64,000 nucleotides of DNA from Candidatus Opimibacter skivensis (GTDB lineage: Bacteria; Bacteroidota; Bacteroidia; Chitinophagales; Saprospiraceae): the NCBI GenBank assembly GCA_016722045.1, contig JADKGY010000020.1, positions 62,001 to 126,000 on the forward strand. Direction: 5' to 3'. Shown piece after piece: positions 16,131 to 24,429 of this stretch (positions are counted from its first letter, which is position 1; each line of letters begins with the position of its first letter). Position numbers and translations under genes: made by a program. The notes under the pieces were generated by a model. It saw only the letters and a list, made by a program, of their open reading frames with translations, made no database searches and was not told where the DNA came from.

Positions 16131-16282
16131 AGCAGACGCAGTCTGCTTAGCACAGATTATATTAATGGAGACAGATCTGAGATATGGATTTGAAATAAAT
16201 ACCGCAAAAAGCGAAGCAAATAATCAGCTTATAGGTTTATAGGCTTATAAGCTTATAAACCTATAAGCCTATAACCATATAT
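16131..16282. repeat. 7-3-7 hairpin and palindromic octamer array
   Basis: AGCAGAC/GCA/GTCTGCT (16131-16147) is a perfect hairpin. From 16229 to 16282 a chain of octamers of the type RRCTTATA / RACCTATA (GCTTATA, GGTTTATA, GGCTTATA, AGCTTATA, AACCTATA, AGCCTATA) forms a large imperfect palindrome centred on TTATAAGCTTATAA. Related tracts flank the four-helix-bundle gene at 17205-17262 and 17763-17805. Confidence 0.65.
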
Positions 16283-16302
16283 ACAAATCACCCTATCAAC
16301 AG

Positions 16303-17205
16303 ATGAAGTACTACCTCAACCATCTCGAAGAACTAGAATCAGAATCCATCTTCATCCTGCGCGAAGTAGCTGCGCAATTTGAAAATCCGGTCATCCTGTT
16401 TTCCGGCGGCAAAGACAGCATCCTCATGGTATATCTGGCGATAAAAGCATTTTATCCAGCGAAGGTTCCTTTTCCTCTTTTGCATATTGATACAGGCCAC
16501 AACTTCCCGGAAGCTCTGGAGTACAGGGATTGGTTAGTGAAGCACTACAATTTGAGACTGATCATCGGCTCGGTTCAGAAAGCTATTGATGAAGGGAAAG
16601 TGAAAGAAGAACGTGGATACAATGCAAGCCGCAATGCTTTGCAAACTTATGTTCTGCTGGATGAATTGGAAAAAGGAAAATATGATGCTGCATTGGGAGG
16701 AGGACGACGTGATGAAGAAAAAGCAAGAGCGAAAGAAAGATTTTTCAGTCATCGCGATGAATTCGGTCAATGGGATCCAAAAAATCAACGACCTGAATTA
16801 TGGAATTTATTTAATGGTCGCAAACATTTCGGCGAACACTTCAGAGTATTTCCGATCAGCAACTGGACCGAACTTGATGTATGGCGTTATCTCGCAGCAG
16901 AAGAATTTCCATTGCCCAATCTCTACTTCGCACACAAACGCAACATCTTCGAACGCGATGGTGTCCTTCTCGCCGATTGCGAATACATCACGCGTAAACC
17001 GGAAGAAATTGTAAAAGAAGAAATGATTCGTTGCCGTACGATAGGTGATATGACTTGCACCGGTGTATGGCGATCAACAGCATCAACGATTGAAGAGATC
17101 ATACAGGAAGTAGCCACTTCGCGGTTAACTGAAAGAGGTGGAAGATCTGACGATAGACGGAGCGAGACGAGTATGGAGGATAGGAAGAAGCAGGGATACT
17201 TTTAA
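16303..17205 (+). CDS. cysD: Sulfate adenylyltransferase subunit 2
   Basis: 300 residues. With CysN it makes APS from ATP and sulfate. PP-loop 'SGGKDS' (34-39), 'LLHIDTGHNFPEALEYRDWL', 'ALGGGRRDEEKARAKER', 'WNLFNGR', 'FRVFPISNWTELDVWRYLA' and 'GVLLADCEYITRKPEE' are all CysD signatures, and the C-terminus ends in the usual '...MEDRKKQGYF' style. cysD and cysN are normally adjacent; here 600 bases with a foreign gene separate them. Confidence 0.92.
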   Translation: MKYYLNHLEELESESIFILREVAAQFENPVILFSGGKDSILMVYLAIKAFYPAKVPFPLLHIDTGHNFPEALEYRDWLVKHYNLRLIIGSVQKAIDEGKVKEERGYNASRNALQTYVLLDELEKGKYDAALGGGRRDEEKARAKERFFSHRDEFGQWDPKNQRPELWNLFNGRKHFGEHFRVFPISNWTELDVWRYLAAEEFPLPNLYFAHKRNIFERDGVLLADCEYITRKPEEIVKEEMIRCRTIGDMTCTGVWRSTASTIEEIIQEVATSRLTERGGRSDDRRSETSMEDRKKQGYF

Positions 17206-17262
17206 AGGGCTTATAAGGTTTATATGGCTTATAAAGTTTATGAAGTTTATATAGTTAATGAG
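17205..17262. repeat. TTATAAG-type stutter, left flank of four-helix-bundle gene
   Basis: Repeating GGCTTATAAGGTTTATATGG-like units directly after the cysD stop. Same word family as 16229-16282 and 17763-17805. Confidence 0.5.
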
Positions 17263-17338
17263 GACCTTGATTTTCATGGATTTTAACCCTAATATTGAAC
17301 TGTTGAAAATTAATTACTTCACCTTAAAACAGTTCATC

Positions 17339-17749
17339 ATGTTGAAATTTAAAACATATTCTTTTGAAACACTGGATGTTTGGAAAGAAATACGAATCTT
17401 GTCAAAGATTATATATAACGCGACAAATTCATTTCCACGGGAAGAGAAATTTGGCCTGGTTAGTCAAATGAGGCGAGCTGTAATTTCGATCTCTTCGAAT
17501 ATAGCAGAAGGATCCTCAAGAAAATCGCTAAAGGATCAGGCTAGATATACTGAATTATCTTTTGGTAGTCTTATGGAGCTGCTGAGTCAGGCCATTCTAA
17601 GTCATGATATTAACCTTGTATCAGAAATTCAAATAGCGGAAATAAGAATGCACGTTGATCAAGTTGGATTTTTGCTAGATGGACTTAAAAAGTCACAACT
17701 AAAAAGGTTTAATGAGCAAAAAAATAATAATTCCAAACACACACCTTAA
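17339..17749 (+). CDS. Four-helix-bundle protein (23S rRNA IVP family)
   Basis: 136 residues from the ATG at 17339; an upstream ATG at 17258 would add a non-family tail. Family pattern: 'FETLDVWKEIRILSKIIY', 'FPREEKFGLVSQMRRAVISI', 'SSNIAEGSSRKSLKDQARY', 'LSFGSLMELLSQAILSHD'. These small pentameric helical proteins were first seen within 23S rRNA intervening sequences, and in Bacteroidota they sit as mobile-looking singletons in many loci, often inside polysaccharide clusters. Here it splits cysD from cysN and is flanked on both sides by TTATAAG stutter repeats, which looks like an inserted cassette. Molecular function is unknown. Confidence 0.8.
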   Translation: MLKFKTYSFETLDVWKEIRILSKIIYNATNSFPREEKFGLVSQMRRAVISISSNIAEGSSRKSLKDQARYTELSFGSLMELLSQAILSHDINLVSEIQIAEIRMHVDQVGFLLDGLKKSQLKRFNEQKNNNSKHTP

Positions 17750-17762
17750 ACCTAATACATAA

Positions 17763-17805
17763 CCCCATAAGCTTATAAGCCTATAAACCTTTAAGCTTTT
17801 TACAG
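17763..17805. repeat. TTATAAG-type stutter, right flank of four-helix-bundle gene
   Basis: ATAAGCTTATAAGCCTATAA and AACCTTTAAGC units before cysN, matching the tract on the other side of the four-helix-bundle gene. Confidence 0.5.
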
Positions 17806-17832
17806 CAGAATCAATTCCATCTGCAAAATCAA

Positions 17833-19110
17833 ATGACACAGCGATCACATAAACAAAGCAATAGCTCAACGGAACTCCTCCGCTTCACAACTGCGGGAAG
17901 TGTCGATGACGGCAAGTCAACTCTTATCGGGAGATTACTTTACGACAGCAAATCCATTTTCCAGGATCAGTACGATGCAATCGAAGAAGTATCTAAACGA
18001 AGAGGCGAAGAAGGAATCAATCTTGCTCTATTGACAGATGGCTTAAAAGCAGAGCGCGAACAAGGCATCACGATTGATGTGGCGTACAGATATTTTTCAA
18101 CGCCGAAACGAAAATTTATTATCGCCGATACGCCTGGACATATTCAGTACACACGTAACATGGTGACAGGTGCAAGTACGGCCAATGTCGCTCTTGTTCT
18201 CATTGATGCGCGACAAGGTGTCCTCGAACAAACGAGGAGGCATGCGATCATAGCGAGTTTACTGCAGATTCCACACCTCGTGATTTGCATCAATAAGATG
18301 GATCTGGTCGATTATAGTCAGGAAGTGTATGATCGCATTCATGATGAATTTGAAGCTTTCGCCAGTAAGCTGGATGTGCATGATGTCAATTTCATTCCGA
18401 TCTCCGCTCTTCGTGGTGACAATATCGTAGACAGAAGTCAGCATATGCCATGGTACGAAGGTTCTACACTTCTATACTATCTCGAAAATGTGCACATCGC
18501 GAGTGATTATAATTTTATTGATTGCCGCTTCCCGGTGCAATATGTGATCAGGCCATACAATGATGAGTTTCATGATTATCGTGGATATGCCGGAAGAATA
18601 GCAGGTGGGATATTAAAGAAAGGGGATGATGTGATGTTGCTCCCGTCAGGATTTACAACGCGGATCAGTAAAATTGAAATGTTCAAAGAGGAAATTGAAG
18701 AAGCATTTCCGCCGATGAGTGTAGTGGTGCACATTGAAGATGATTTTGACCTGAGTCGTGGCGACATGATCGTTCGTGCCAATAATATGCCGAGACAAGA
18801 GCAGGATATCGATCTGATGATCTGCTGGTTCCATGAAAAGCCACTTGAAGAAAGGGGAAAATATGTGTTAAGGCATACGACAAAAGAATCACGATGCATT
18901 ATCAAGGAGGTGCGTTATCGAATGGATGTCAATACACTTCATCGTGATATGACGGACAAAAAGATAAAGATGAATGACATCGCCCGGATCACGATTCGTT
19001 CCACCTTGCCGTTGTTTGTAGACGCCTATCAGAAAAACAGAATCACGGGAAGTATCATCTTAATAGATGAAGGAACGAATGAGACTGTGGCGGCAGGAAT
19101 GATTATTTAA
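17833..19110 (+). CDS. cysN: Sulfate adenylyltransferase subunit 1 (GTPase)
   Basis: 425 residues, the stand-alone CysN length without a fused CysC domain (CysC is separate upstream). EF-Tu-like GTPase with 'AGSVDDGKSTLIGRLLYDS' (G1), 'AEREQGITIDVAYRYF' (G2), 'IADTPGH' (G3) and 'CINKMDLVDY' (G4). The C-terminal beta domains include 'FPVQYVIRP' and 'RGYAGRIAGG'. GTP hydrolysis drives APS formation by CysD. Its 3' end is followed 70 bases later by a second, synonymous copy of its last 12 codons. Confidence 0.92.
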   Translation: MTQRSHKQSNSSTELLRFTTAGSVDDGKSTLIGRLLYDSKSIFQDQYDAIEEVSKRRGEEGINLALLTDGLKAEREQGITIDVAYRYFSTPKRKFIIADTPGHIQYTRNMVTGASTANVALVLIDARQGVLEQTRRHAIIASLLQIPHLVICINKMDLVDYSQEVYDRIHDEFEAFASKLDVHDVNFIPISALRGDNIVDRSQHMPWYEGSTLLYYLENVHIASDYNFIDCRFPVQYVIRPYNDEFHDYRGYAGRIAGGILKKGDDVMLLPSGFTTRISKIEMFKEEIEEAFPPMSVVVHIEDDFDLSRGDMIVRANNMPRQEQDIDLMICWFHEKPLEERGKYVLRHTTKESRCIIKEVRYRMDVNTLHRDMTDKKIKMNDIARITIRSTLPLFVDAYQKNRITGSIILIDEGTNETVAAGMII

Positions 19111-19180
19111 TAATGATAATATGTTGATAATTAATTTACGGAAAACATTTACCCCCTTCAGGGGGCAGGGGGCAAAAAAA

Positions 19181-19216
19181 ACGAATGAGACTGTGGCCGC
19201 TGGAATGATAATTTAG
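19181..19216 (+). pseudogene. Duplicated 3' tail of cysN
   Basis: The 36 bases at 19181-19216 repeat cysN's last 36 bases (19075-19110), encoding 'TNETVAAGMII' and a stop. Four differences, all silent (GCG/GCC, GCA/GCT, ATT/ATA, TAA/TAG). A GGGGGCAGGGGGCA palindromic repeat lies between (19149-19172). Purely synonymous differences mean the tail came from a second, selected cysN gene, not from simple duplication of this one. Confidence 0.65.
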
Positions 19217-19268
19217 GCATGTTTGAGTTAAACGTGAAAATCGAAATCTGCAATAGATAGAATATTAA

Positions 19269-19439
19269 ATGAAAAAAATTACCGTATATAAAGATTTGCA
19301 ATCTCAGGAGGAACATATGATCGAAGAGGCACTGAAGATGACGCCGGAAGAAAGAATTGCAATGGTGGTAGAACTAATTAAAAAGATATATCCCGACATG
19401 AAACCGGATACTTCTAAAAGAATTCATTTCTCCAAATGA
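19269..19439 (+). CDS. Small protein, likely partner of the following nucleotidyltransferase
   Basis: 56 residues ('MKKITVYKDLQSQEEHMIEE', 'TPEERIAMVVELIKKIYPDM'). Acidic and helical; the middle reads like the antitoxin-like small proteins that precede AbiEii/DUF6036-type nucleotidyltransferases in Bacteroidota. A purine-rich AGGAGG lies inside the gene (19308-19313), not before it. Its stop overlaps the next ATG (ATGA at 19436-19439), which shows translational coupling. Small but supported by that overlap. Confidence 0.65.
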   Translation: MKKITVYKDLQSQEEHMIEEALKMTPEERIAMVVELIKKIYPDMKPDTSKRIHFSK

Positions 19440-19915
19440 ACATTTTATTAAATGAACATCAGGAAATATTAGGTCATTTGATACAAAATCATGTTGAATT
19501 TCTGCTCATTGGAGGTTACGCGGTCATTTATCATGGATATAACCGATCTACGGGTGATATGGATCTTTGGTTGAATCCAACAAATGAGAATAGAGATAAA
19601 ATAATAAATGCTTTGACTGCCTCTGGATTTGAAACGGAGGATCTGGAGACTTTATCAAATGTGGATTTTACGAAGCATTTTGCATTTAGTATTGGCATTG
19701 AACCCCAAAAAATTGATTTCATCACCTATATCAATCAGGTTTCTTTTGACGAGGCGTACCGGAATAAAGTCATGTATTCTTTTGAGAACATGCAAATTCC
19801 TGTCATCAACATCCGGGAATTGATCCTTTCTAAAATAAACACAGGTCGAAAGAAAGACGAAGCCGATGTTGAAGAATTACAAAAAAGAATGAACATTAAT
19901 AAAACCCGTTTATAA
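19436..19915 (+). CDS. Nucleotidyltransferase-fold protein (AbiEii/DUF6036-like), toxin candidate
   Basis: 159 residues with the nucleotidyltransferase signature 'VEFLLIGGYAVIYHGYNR' then 'STGDMDLWLNPT' (G-G-x-A...D-x-D), 'RDKIINALTASGFE', 'KIDFIT' for the third Asp, and 'INIRELILSKINTGRKKDEAD' at the end. Such proteins pair with a small upstream partner as type IV-like toxin-antitoxin or anti-phage modules, or act as stand-alone enzymes. The module sits between cysN and the sugar dehydrogenase, so it is a passenger in the polysaccharide locus. Confidence 0.65.
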   Translation: MNILLNEHQEILGHLIQNHVEFLLIGGYAVIYHGYNRSTGDMDLWLNPTNENRDKIINALTASGFETEDLETLSNVDFTKHFAFSIGIEPQKIDFITYINQVSFDEAYRNKVMYSFENMQIPVINIRELILSKINTGRKKDEADVEELQKRMNINKTRL

Positions 19916-19933
19916 ACTAAACACTTTCTCTTC

Positions 19934-21226
19934 TTGAAAATCTTCGAAGAACTAAAATCAAAACAAAAAGCAATAAGCGTCACCGGTCTCGGCTATGTAG
20001 GCTTGCCCCTTGCGCTTGAATTTGCAAAACACTTTAAAGTGATAGGATTTGATATCAATGAAGAGCGCATCGCTATGATGCGTCAGCATATTGATCCGTC
20101 AAAAGAACTTTCAGCGGCCTCTTTTGAAGGCTGTGATATTAAATTTACCACGCAAGCGGAAGATTTAAAAAATGCACATTTTCATATCATCGGTGTGCCG
20201 ACGGATATTGATGATCATAAAGTACCCGATTTATTACCGTTGCTTAAAGCCAGTGCAAGTGTAGGAAGGGCACTCAAGAAGGGAGATTATGTTGTATATG
20301 AGAGTACAGTCTATCCGGGATGTACAGAGGAGGATTGTCTTGAGGTGCTTGAAAAGGAATCCGGCTTGAAAGGAGGAATTGATTTTAGTTATGGTTATAG
20401 TCCTGAACGAATTGTACCTGGTGATAAAATAAGAACGCTGACGAACATTTTGAAAATCGTGAGTGGGAATGACGAAGAAGCCCTGGAAGAAATATCGAAG
20501 GTATATGGGAAGATCATCACTGCAGGATTATACAAAGCGCCATCTATAAAAGTGGCGGAAGCTGCAAAGGTGATAGAGAATACACAACGAGATATCAACA
20601 TCTCGTTGATGAATGAACTCGCGATCATCTTTGATAAGATGGGAATTGATACGCGCGAAGTTATTGAGGCTGCAGGTACGAAATGGAATTTTCATAAATA
20701 CTATCCCGGGCTTGTTGGTGGTCATTGTATCAGTGTGGATCCTTTTTACCTGATGCATAAAGCCAGAGAGCTTGGCTATGAACCACAGGTGATCGCTGCC
20801 GGACGCCGGGTGAATGATTACATGCCGCATTTTATCGCAAAAAAACTTGTTCAGGCATTGATAGAAGCCGGTAAGAATCCCGGCGAATGCAAAGTGCTGG
20901 TGATGGGGATTACATTTAAGGAGGATGTATCTGATATACGGAATAGTAAGGTGGTGGATTTGATCCATGAGCTGGAAGATTATTCCGTTTCCATTGATGT
21001 TATTGATCCCCACGCTTCAATTGAAGAGGTGAAACATACTTATGGCATTGATCTCAAGAGAGACCCAATAGGAATATATGATGCCGTGGTGATCGCAGTA
21101 GGACATCGAGAATATGCTACAACAGGCATTCATTATTTAAGGAAATTATCTATCGGGGAATTAATTCTGATCGATATCAAAGGAGTTGTTCCTGGCAAAG
21201 AAATAAAAAGATATATAACATTGTAA
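19934..21226 (+). CDS. UDP-N-acetyl-D-galactosamine/glucosamine 6-dehydrogenase (WbpO/TviB type)
   Basis: 430 residues from a TTG at 19934. Oxidises UDP-HexNAc to the uronic acid with 2 NAD+. 'VTGLGYVGLPLALEFAKHF' (NAD-binding), 'VYESTVYPGCTEEDCLEVLE', 'GYSPERIVPGDK', 'AEAAKVIENTQRDINISLMN' (the catalytic-loop region), 'GLVGGHCISVDPFYL' (nucleophile Cys in GGHC) and 'VLVMGITFKEDVSDIRNSKV' place it in the UDP-GalNAcA/UDP-GlcNAcA dehydrogenase group and not with UDP-glucose dehydrogenase. With the amidotransferase at 42577 the product may become an amidated uronamide. Confidence 0.85.
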   Translation: MKIFEELKSKQKAISVTGLGYVGLPLALEFAKHFKVIGFDINEERIAMMRQHIDPSKELSAASFEGCDIKFTTQAEDLKNAHFHIIGVPTDIDDHKVPDLLPLLKASASVGRALKKGDYVVYESTVYPGCTEEDCLEVLEKESGLKGGIDFSYGYSPERIVPGDKIRTLTNILKIVSGNDEEALEEISKVYGKIITAGLYKAPSIKVAEAAKVIENTQRDINISLMNELAIIFDKMGIDTREVIEAAGTKWNFHKYYPGLVGGHCISVDPFYLMHKARELGYEPQVIAAGRRVNDYMPHFIAKKLVQALIEAGKNPGECKVLVMGITFKEDVSDIRNSKVVDLIHELEDYSVSIDVIDPHASIEEVKHTYGIDLKRDPIGIYDAVVIAVGHREYATTGIHYLRKLSIGELILIDIKGVVPGKEIKRYITL

Positions 21227-21252
21227 ATGAGATTTATCAAAAAGAAAAGTAA

Positions 21253-22134
21253 ATGAGCGTCCTACCCGTTTTAAAATTTATTACAAATCACCCATTGAAC
21301 AGGAATCATAAATTCCGTGCCATTTGGAGATTTGTAAAATGGCAAATCAATGTCAGATTAAATCCCTATCCTATTATATATCCATTTACTGAAAAAGCTA
21401 AATTGGCCATTCAACGTGGAATGACAGGAGCCACGGGCAATTTGTATTGTGGCCTCCATGAATTTGATTCTATGTCTTTTCTGTTGCACTTTTTAAGAGA
21501 AGGTGATGGTTTTGGAGACATCGGTGCTAATGTGGGGAGTTTCACGATGTTAGCAAGTGCGCATTGCGGAGCTACATCCATATGTGTTGAGCCGGTACCT
21601 ACTACATATGCCGGATTGGTGAGGAATATCTATGTCAATCAAATCAATGATAAAGTGACTTCTTACAATGTGGCTATGGGATCACAAGAAGGATTTATTG
21701 ACTTTACAAATTCTCTGGATACCATGAATCATGTAGCGAAACAAGAAGGTCCGGGAACATTCAAAGTCAAAGTGGAGACTCTGGATGGAATATTACAAAA
21801 ACGCCAGGTGCCCAACCTTTTAAAAATTGATGTGGAAGGTTTTGAAACAGAAGTCGTTCGGGGTGCATCGTGGACTCTACAGCAAAACGAATTAAAAGCA
21901 ATCATTATCGAACTACCCGGTGTGGGAGCAAGATATGGCTATGATGAAAGTAAAATTCACGACACATTTATTCAGGCAGGCTTTGGGGCATATGAATATT
22001 TTCCATGGGAAAGAAGATTAATGGGTATTGAAAAATTTGGAGGTTATAATACCATATATATCCGAGATATTGATTTTGTAAAGGATAGGTTAATAACGGC
22101 GCCCAAATTTAAAGTGTTAAATTTTGAAATATGA
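21253..22134 (+). CDS. FkbM-family methyltransferase 1
   Basis: 293 residues. SAM-binding motif I 'DGFGDIGANVGSFTMLAS', acidic loop 'SICVEPVPTTYAGLVRNIYV', and the FkbM hallmark 'LLKIDVEGFETEVVRGA'. The family O-methylates sugars or polyketides. First of three FkbM genes in the locus, separated from the next by 65 bases of AT-rich DNA. The target hydroxyl cannot be told from sequence. Confidence 0.85.
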   Translation: MSVLPVLKFITNHPLNRNHKFRAIWRFVKWQINVRLNPYPIIYPFTEKAKLAIQRGMTGATGNLYCGLHEFDSMSFLLHFLREGDGFGDIGANVGSFTMLASAHCGATSICVEPVPTTYAGLVRNIYVNQINDKVTSYNVAMGSQEGFIDFTNSLDTMNHVAKQEGPGTFKVKVETLDGILQKRQVPNLLKIDVEGFETEVVRGASWTLQQNELKAIIIELPGVGARYGYDESKIHDTFIQAGFGAYEYFPWERRLMGIEKFGGYNTIYIRDIDFVKDRLITAPKFKVLNFEI

Positions 22135-22199
22135 TTATTTTAAATAGTTTTCTTCAAATAGTATATTTTCATTCATCAGTTTAACAAATTAATAAAATA

Positions 22200-23006
22200 A
22201 TGATTTGGCCATTTCTTCATCGCTGGTCTTCTGCCATTCAACTCCGGGCTTATTTAAATAAGGAAATAAATAAAGCCAAAAGAGAAGGAAATAAATTGCC
22301 GGATCATGTAAAAAAGAGGATTTGGAAAATTCCACATGTGGAGGAGGAATTTATCTGGCTTTTGAGATTCATTCCCTCTCATGAAGAAATTACATTAATT
22401 GATATAGGAGGCAATTCAGGGTATTGGGCGGAAGAGTTTCTTCAATTTTATCCGAATAGTAAAGTCTATGGATTTGAACCTATTTTGGAAATGTTTCAGG
22501 AATATCAAAACAGATTTTCAGGCAATTCTGCTGTGCATATATACAATACCGCACTCGGCTCTGAAGATACAGAGGCTGTAATGAATACTTCGATGGGACA
22601 CTATTTATCTTCTTTTCATGAATACGATGCAAGTCTTAAAGATAAAAATGTGAATTTTATCAATAAAGAAAAGGTGGTTATAAAAAAACTGGATAATTTT
22701 TATCCTGGGATTGAATTCATGAATAAAACAGTTGTGAAAATTGATGTCCAGGGTTTTGAAGCGCATGTAGTTAAAGGAGGATTAAAGGTGATAGAAAAGG
22801 CAGACCTCATCATTTTAGAATGTTCATTTGTCGAGGAATATCAGGGTCAGCTTCCTACATTCGGTGAGATTGTACCCATTTTCAGAAACCTTGGATTACA
22901 TCCTATTTGTTTCGGTGTCTTTGATAAGACAAGAGGCCCAATTGCTTATGAGCGCAATGTTCTATTCGTGAAGAAAAAATATTTTAATCAGATATGGAAA
23001 TATTGA
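22200..23006 (+). CDS. FkbM-family methyltransferase 2
   Basis: 268 residues with 'LIDIGGNSGYWAEEFLQFYP' (motif I), 'VYGFEPILEMFQEYQNRF' and 'VVKIDVQGFEAHVVKGG'. Divergent from the first copy outside these motifs, so it is probably a second specificity, not a recent duplicate. Followed closely by the beta-helix lipoprotein gene. Confidence 0.85.
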   Translation: MIWPFLHRWSSAIQLRAYLNKEINKAKREGNKLPDHVKKRIWKIPHVEEEFIWLLRFIPSHEEITLIDIGGNSGYWAEEFLQFYPNSKVYGFEPILEMFQEYQNRFSGNSAVHIYNTALGSEDTEAVMNTSMGHYLSSFHEYDASLKDKNVNFINKEKVVIKKLDNFYPGIEFMNKTVVKIDVQGFEAHVVKGGLKVIEKADLIILECSFVEEYQGQLPTFGEIVPIFRNLGLHPICFGVFDKTRGPIAYERNVLFVKKKYFNQIWKY

Positions 23007-23028
23007 TAAATACACATTGCCGGACGTT

Positions 23029-24429
23029 ATGAAATATTTTAAGCTAAGGATTTTTACTTTCATTACTTTCATTTTTTCTTTTTCTTCCTGTTCGCACGAG
23101 AAAATGCTGCTTTCCGGAGGAGGGGATACTTCTACCACAGACATGGTTGTCTTGAATAAAAGAATGATTTATACCTCAGTGACGATTATTGACAAAGAGG
23201 TTACTATTTATCCGGGAGCATTTTTAGAGACCAGGGGAAAGGGCGAAATTATTTTTGCTAAAAAAGTTAACATTTTGGGTGAATCGCAGGTATTTGATCA
23301 ATATCTGAATGTTGAATTCAGAGGAGCCACTATAAGTTCCCTGAACCCGTGTTGGTTCGGTGCAAAAGGGTATGATGAAATAGATGACACAAAAGCTTTT
23401 CAAAAATTGTTTGCTATAGCCCGTACATATTCTTACAACATCAATGTGGAGATTCCGGTTGGGAAGTTTCTCATCAGTGAATCCATTGAAATTGGAAACG
23501 AAGTACCTGTTGGAAAATCCATCAACCTGATTGGTAAAGGAATGAGTGCAAATTCAAGACTAGGCTCTTCATTGGTTTGGAATGGTGAAACAGGCAAAAA
23601 CATGTTGATCATAAACAATAATACCAGTTTCGTGATAGATGGGATTGGTTTTAATGCCGAATCCAACCATTTGCTTAAAAGCGATATTGAACTAAGACCA
23701 TACATCAACCAGCTAAGCATCAGGAATTGCTCCTTTACGGGCTGTGCAGGTCGTGAATCTGCAAATATCAACATGAATGCCGGAAATGGATTGCAGGTTT
23801 CTGAAATTAATTTTGAAAATTGCCTGTTTGGTGGCGTCACGTATGATAATAAAACCTGGTTGACAGAATCTGCTGTAATCGGAGGACTAGCCAATACTAA
23901 AAATTTCTTTTTCAGAAACTGCTCTTTTTTGGGTTATTCCATTGGTGGAATCAATATTAAGATATCAGATATTATAAAAGTGGAAAACTGTGGATTTGCT
24001 TTCAACGATATTGATATTATTTGTCAGCTCTGCAATATAATAGCCAGCTCAAATTATAGCGAACGATCTAACTCGTTTTTCAAATCTGAGATTTCACAGA
24101 ACGTAGCGTTCGCAACATTTTTGGATAATTGTTTTTATGGTAGTGAGGATGCTGATTTTGTTATACGTGGCGGAGCAGGAAGCATCGTGCTTATCAACAA
24201 TAATTTTGGTGGCATGGGAGGAAGTGATCAGATCAATAAGATAAAATGGGATGATAAAGCCACAAGTACGATTTACAGTAATGGAAATTTTTATAAGAAT
24301 GCTTCTGGCATAGAAAGCCCGTTTTATGACATGCAAAATAGACCTCTGACAAAGGGTTTCCAATCCATAAATGATAAGTCAGGATTAGAGGCAATCAATA
24401 TTAGGAAATTACCAATAGTTCATCAATGA
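23029..24429 (+). CDS. Lipoprotein with right-handed beta-helix (pectate-lyase-like) fold
   Basis: 466 residues from the ATG at 23029; a TTG at 23017 is less likely because the signal starts at 'MKYFKLRIF'. Lipoprotein signal with Cys in 'SFSSCSHEK'. Residues ~110-130 carry 'CWFGAKGYDEIDDTKAFQKL', the entry motif of pectate-lyase superfamily/glycoside hydrolase 28-like beta-helices (W-F-G-A-x-G-x-x-D-D-T-x-A-x-Q), followed by many short helix rungs ('FEFRNCSFLG'-like repeats rich in N, C, G). Such proteins cut or bind acidic polysaccharides; here it may trim or release the locus's own uronate-containing polymer. Start of the next gene overlaps by 4 bases. Confidence 0.7.
   Translation: MKYFKLRIFTFITFIFSFSSCSHEKMLLSGGGDTSTTDMVVLNKRMIYTSVTIIDKEVTIYPGAFLETRGKGEIIFAKKVNILGESQVFDQYLNVEFRGATISSLNPCWFGAKGYDEIDDTKAFQKLFAIARTYSYNINVEIPVGKFLISESIEIGNEVPVGKSINLIGKGMSANSRLGSSLVWNGETGKNMLIINNNTSFVIDGIGFNAESNHLLKSDIELRPYINQLSIRNCSFTGCAGRESANINMNAGNGLQVSEINFENCLFGGVTYDNKTWLTESAVIGGLANTKNFFFRNCSFLGYSIGGINIKISDIIKVENCGFAFNDIDIICQLCNIIASSNYSERSNSFFKSEISQNVAFATFLDNCFYGSEDADFVIRGGAGSIVLINNNFGGMGGSDQINKIKWDDKATSTIYSNGNFYKNASGIESPFYDMQNRPLTKGFQSINDKSGLEAINIRKLPIVHQ

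Noticed and set aside
17258..17338. Upstream start for the four-helix-bundle gene
   Set aside because: The extra 27 residues do not fit the family, and the ATG at 17339 gives the normal beginning.
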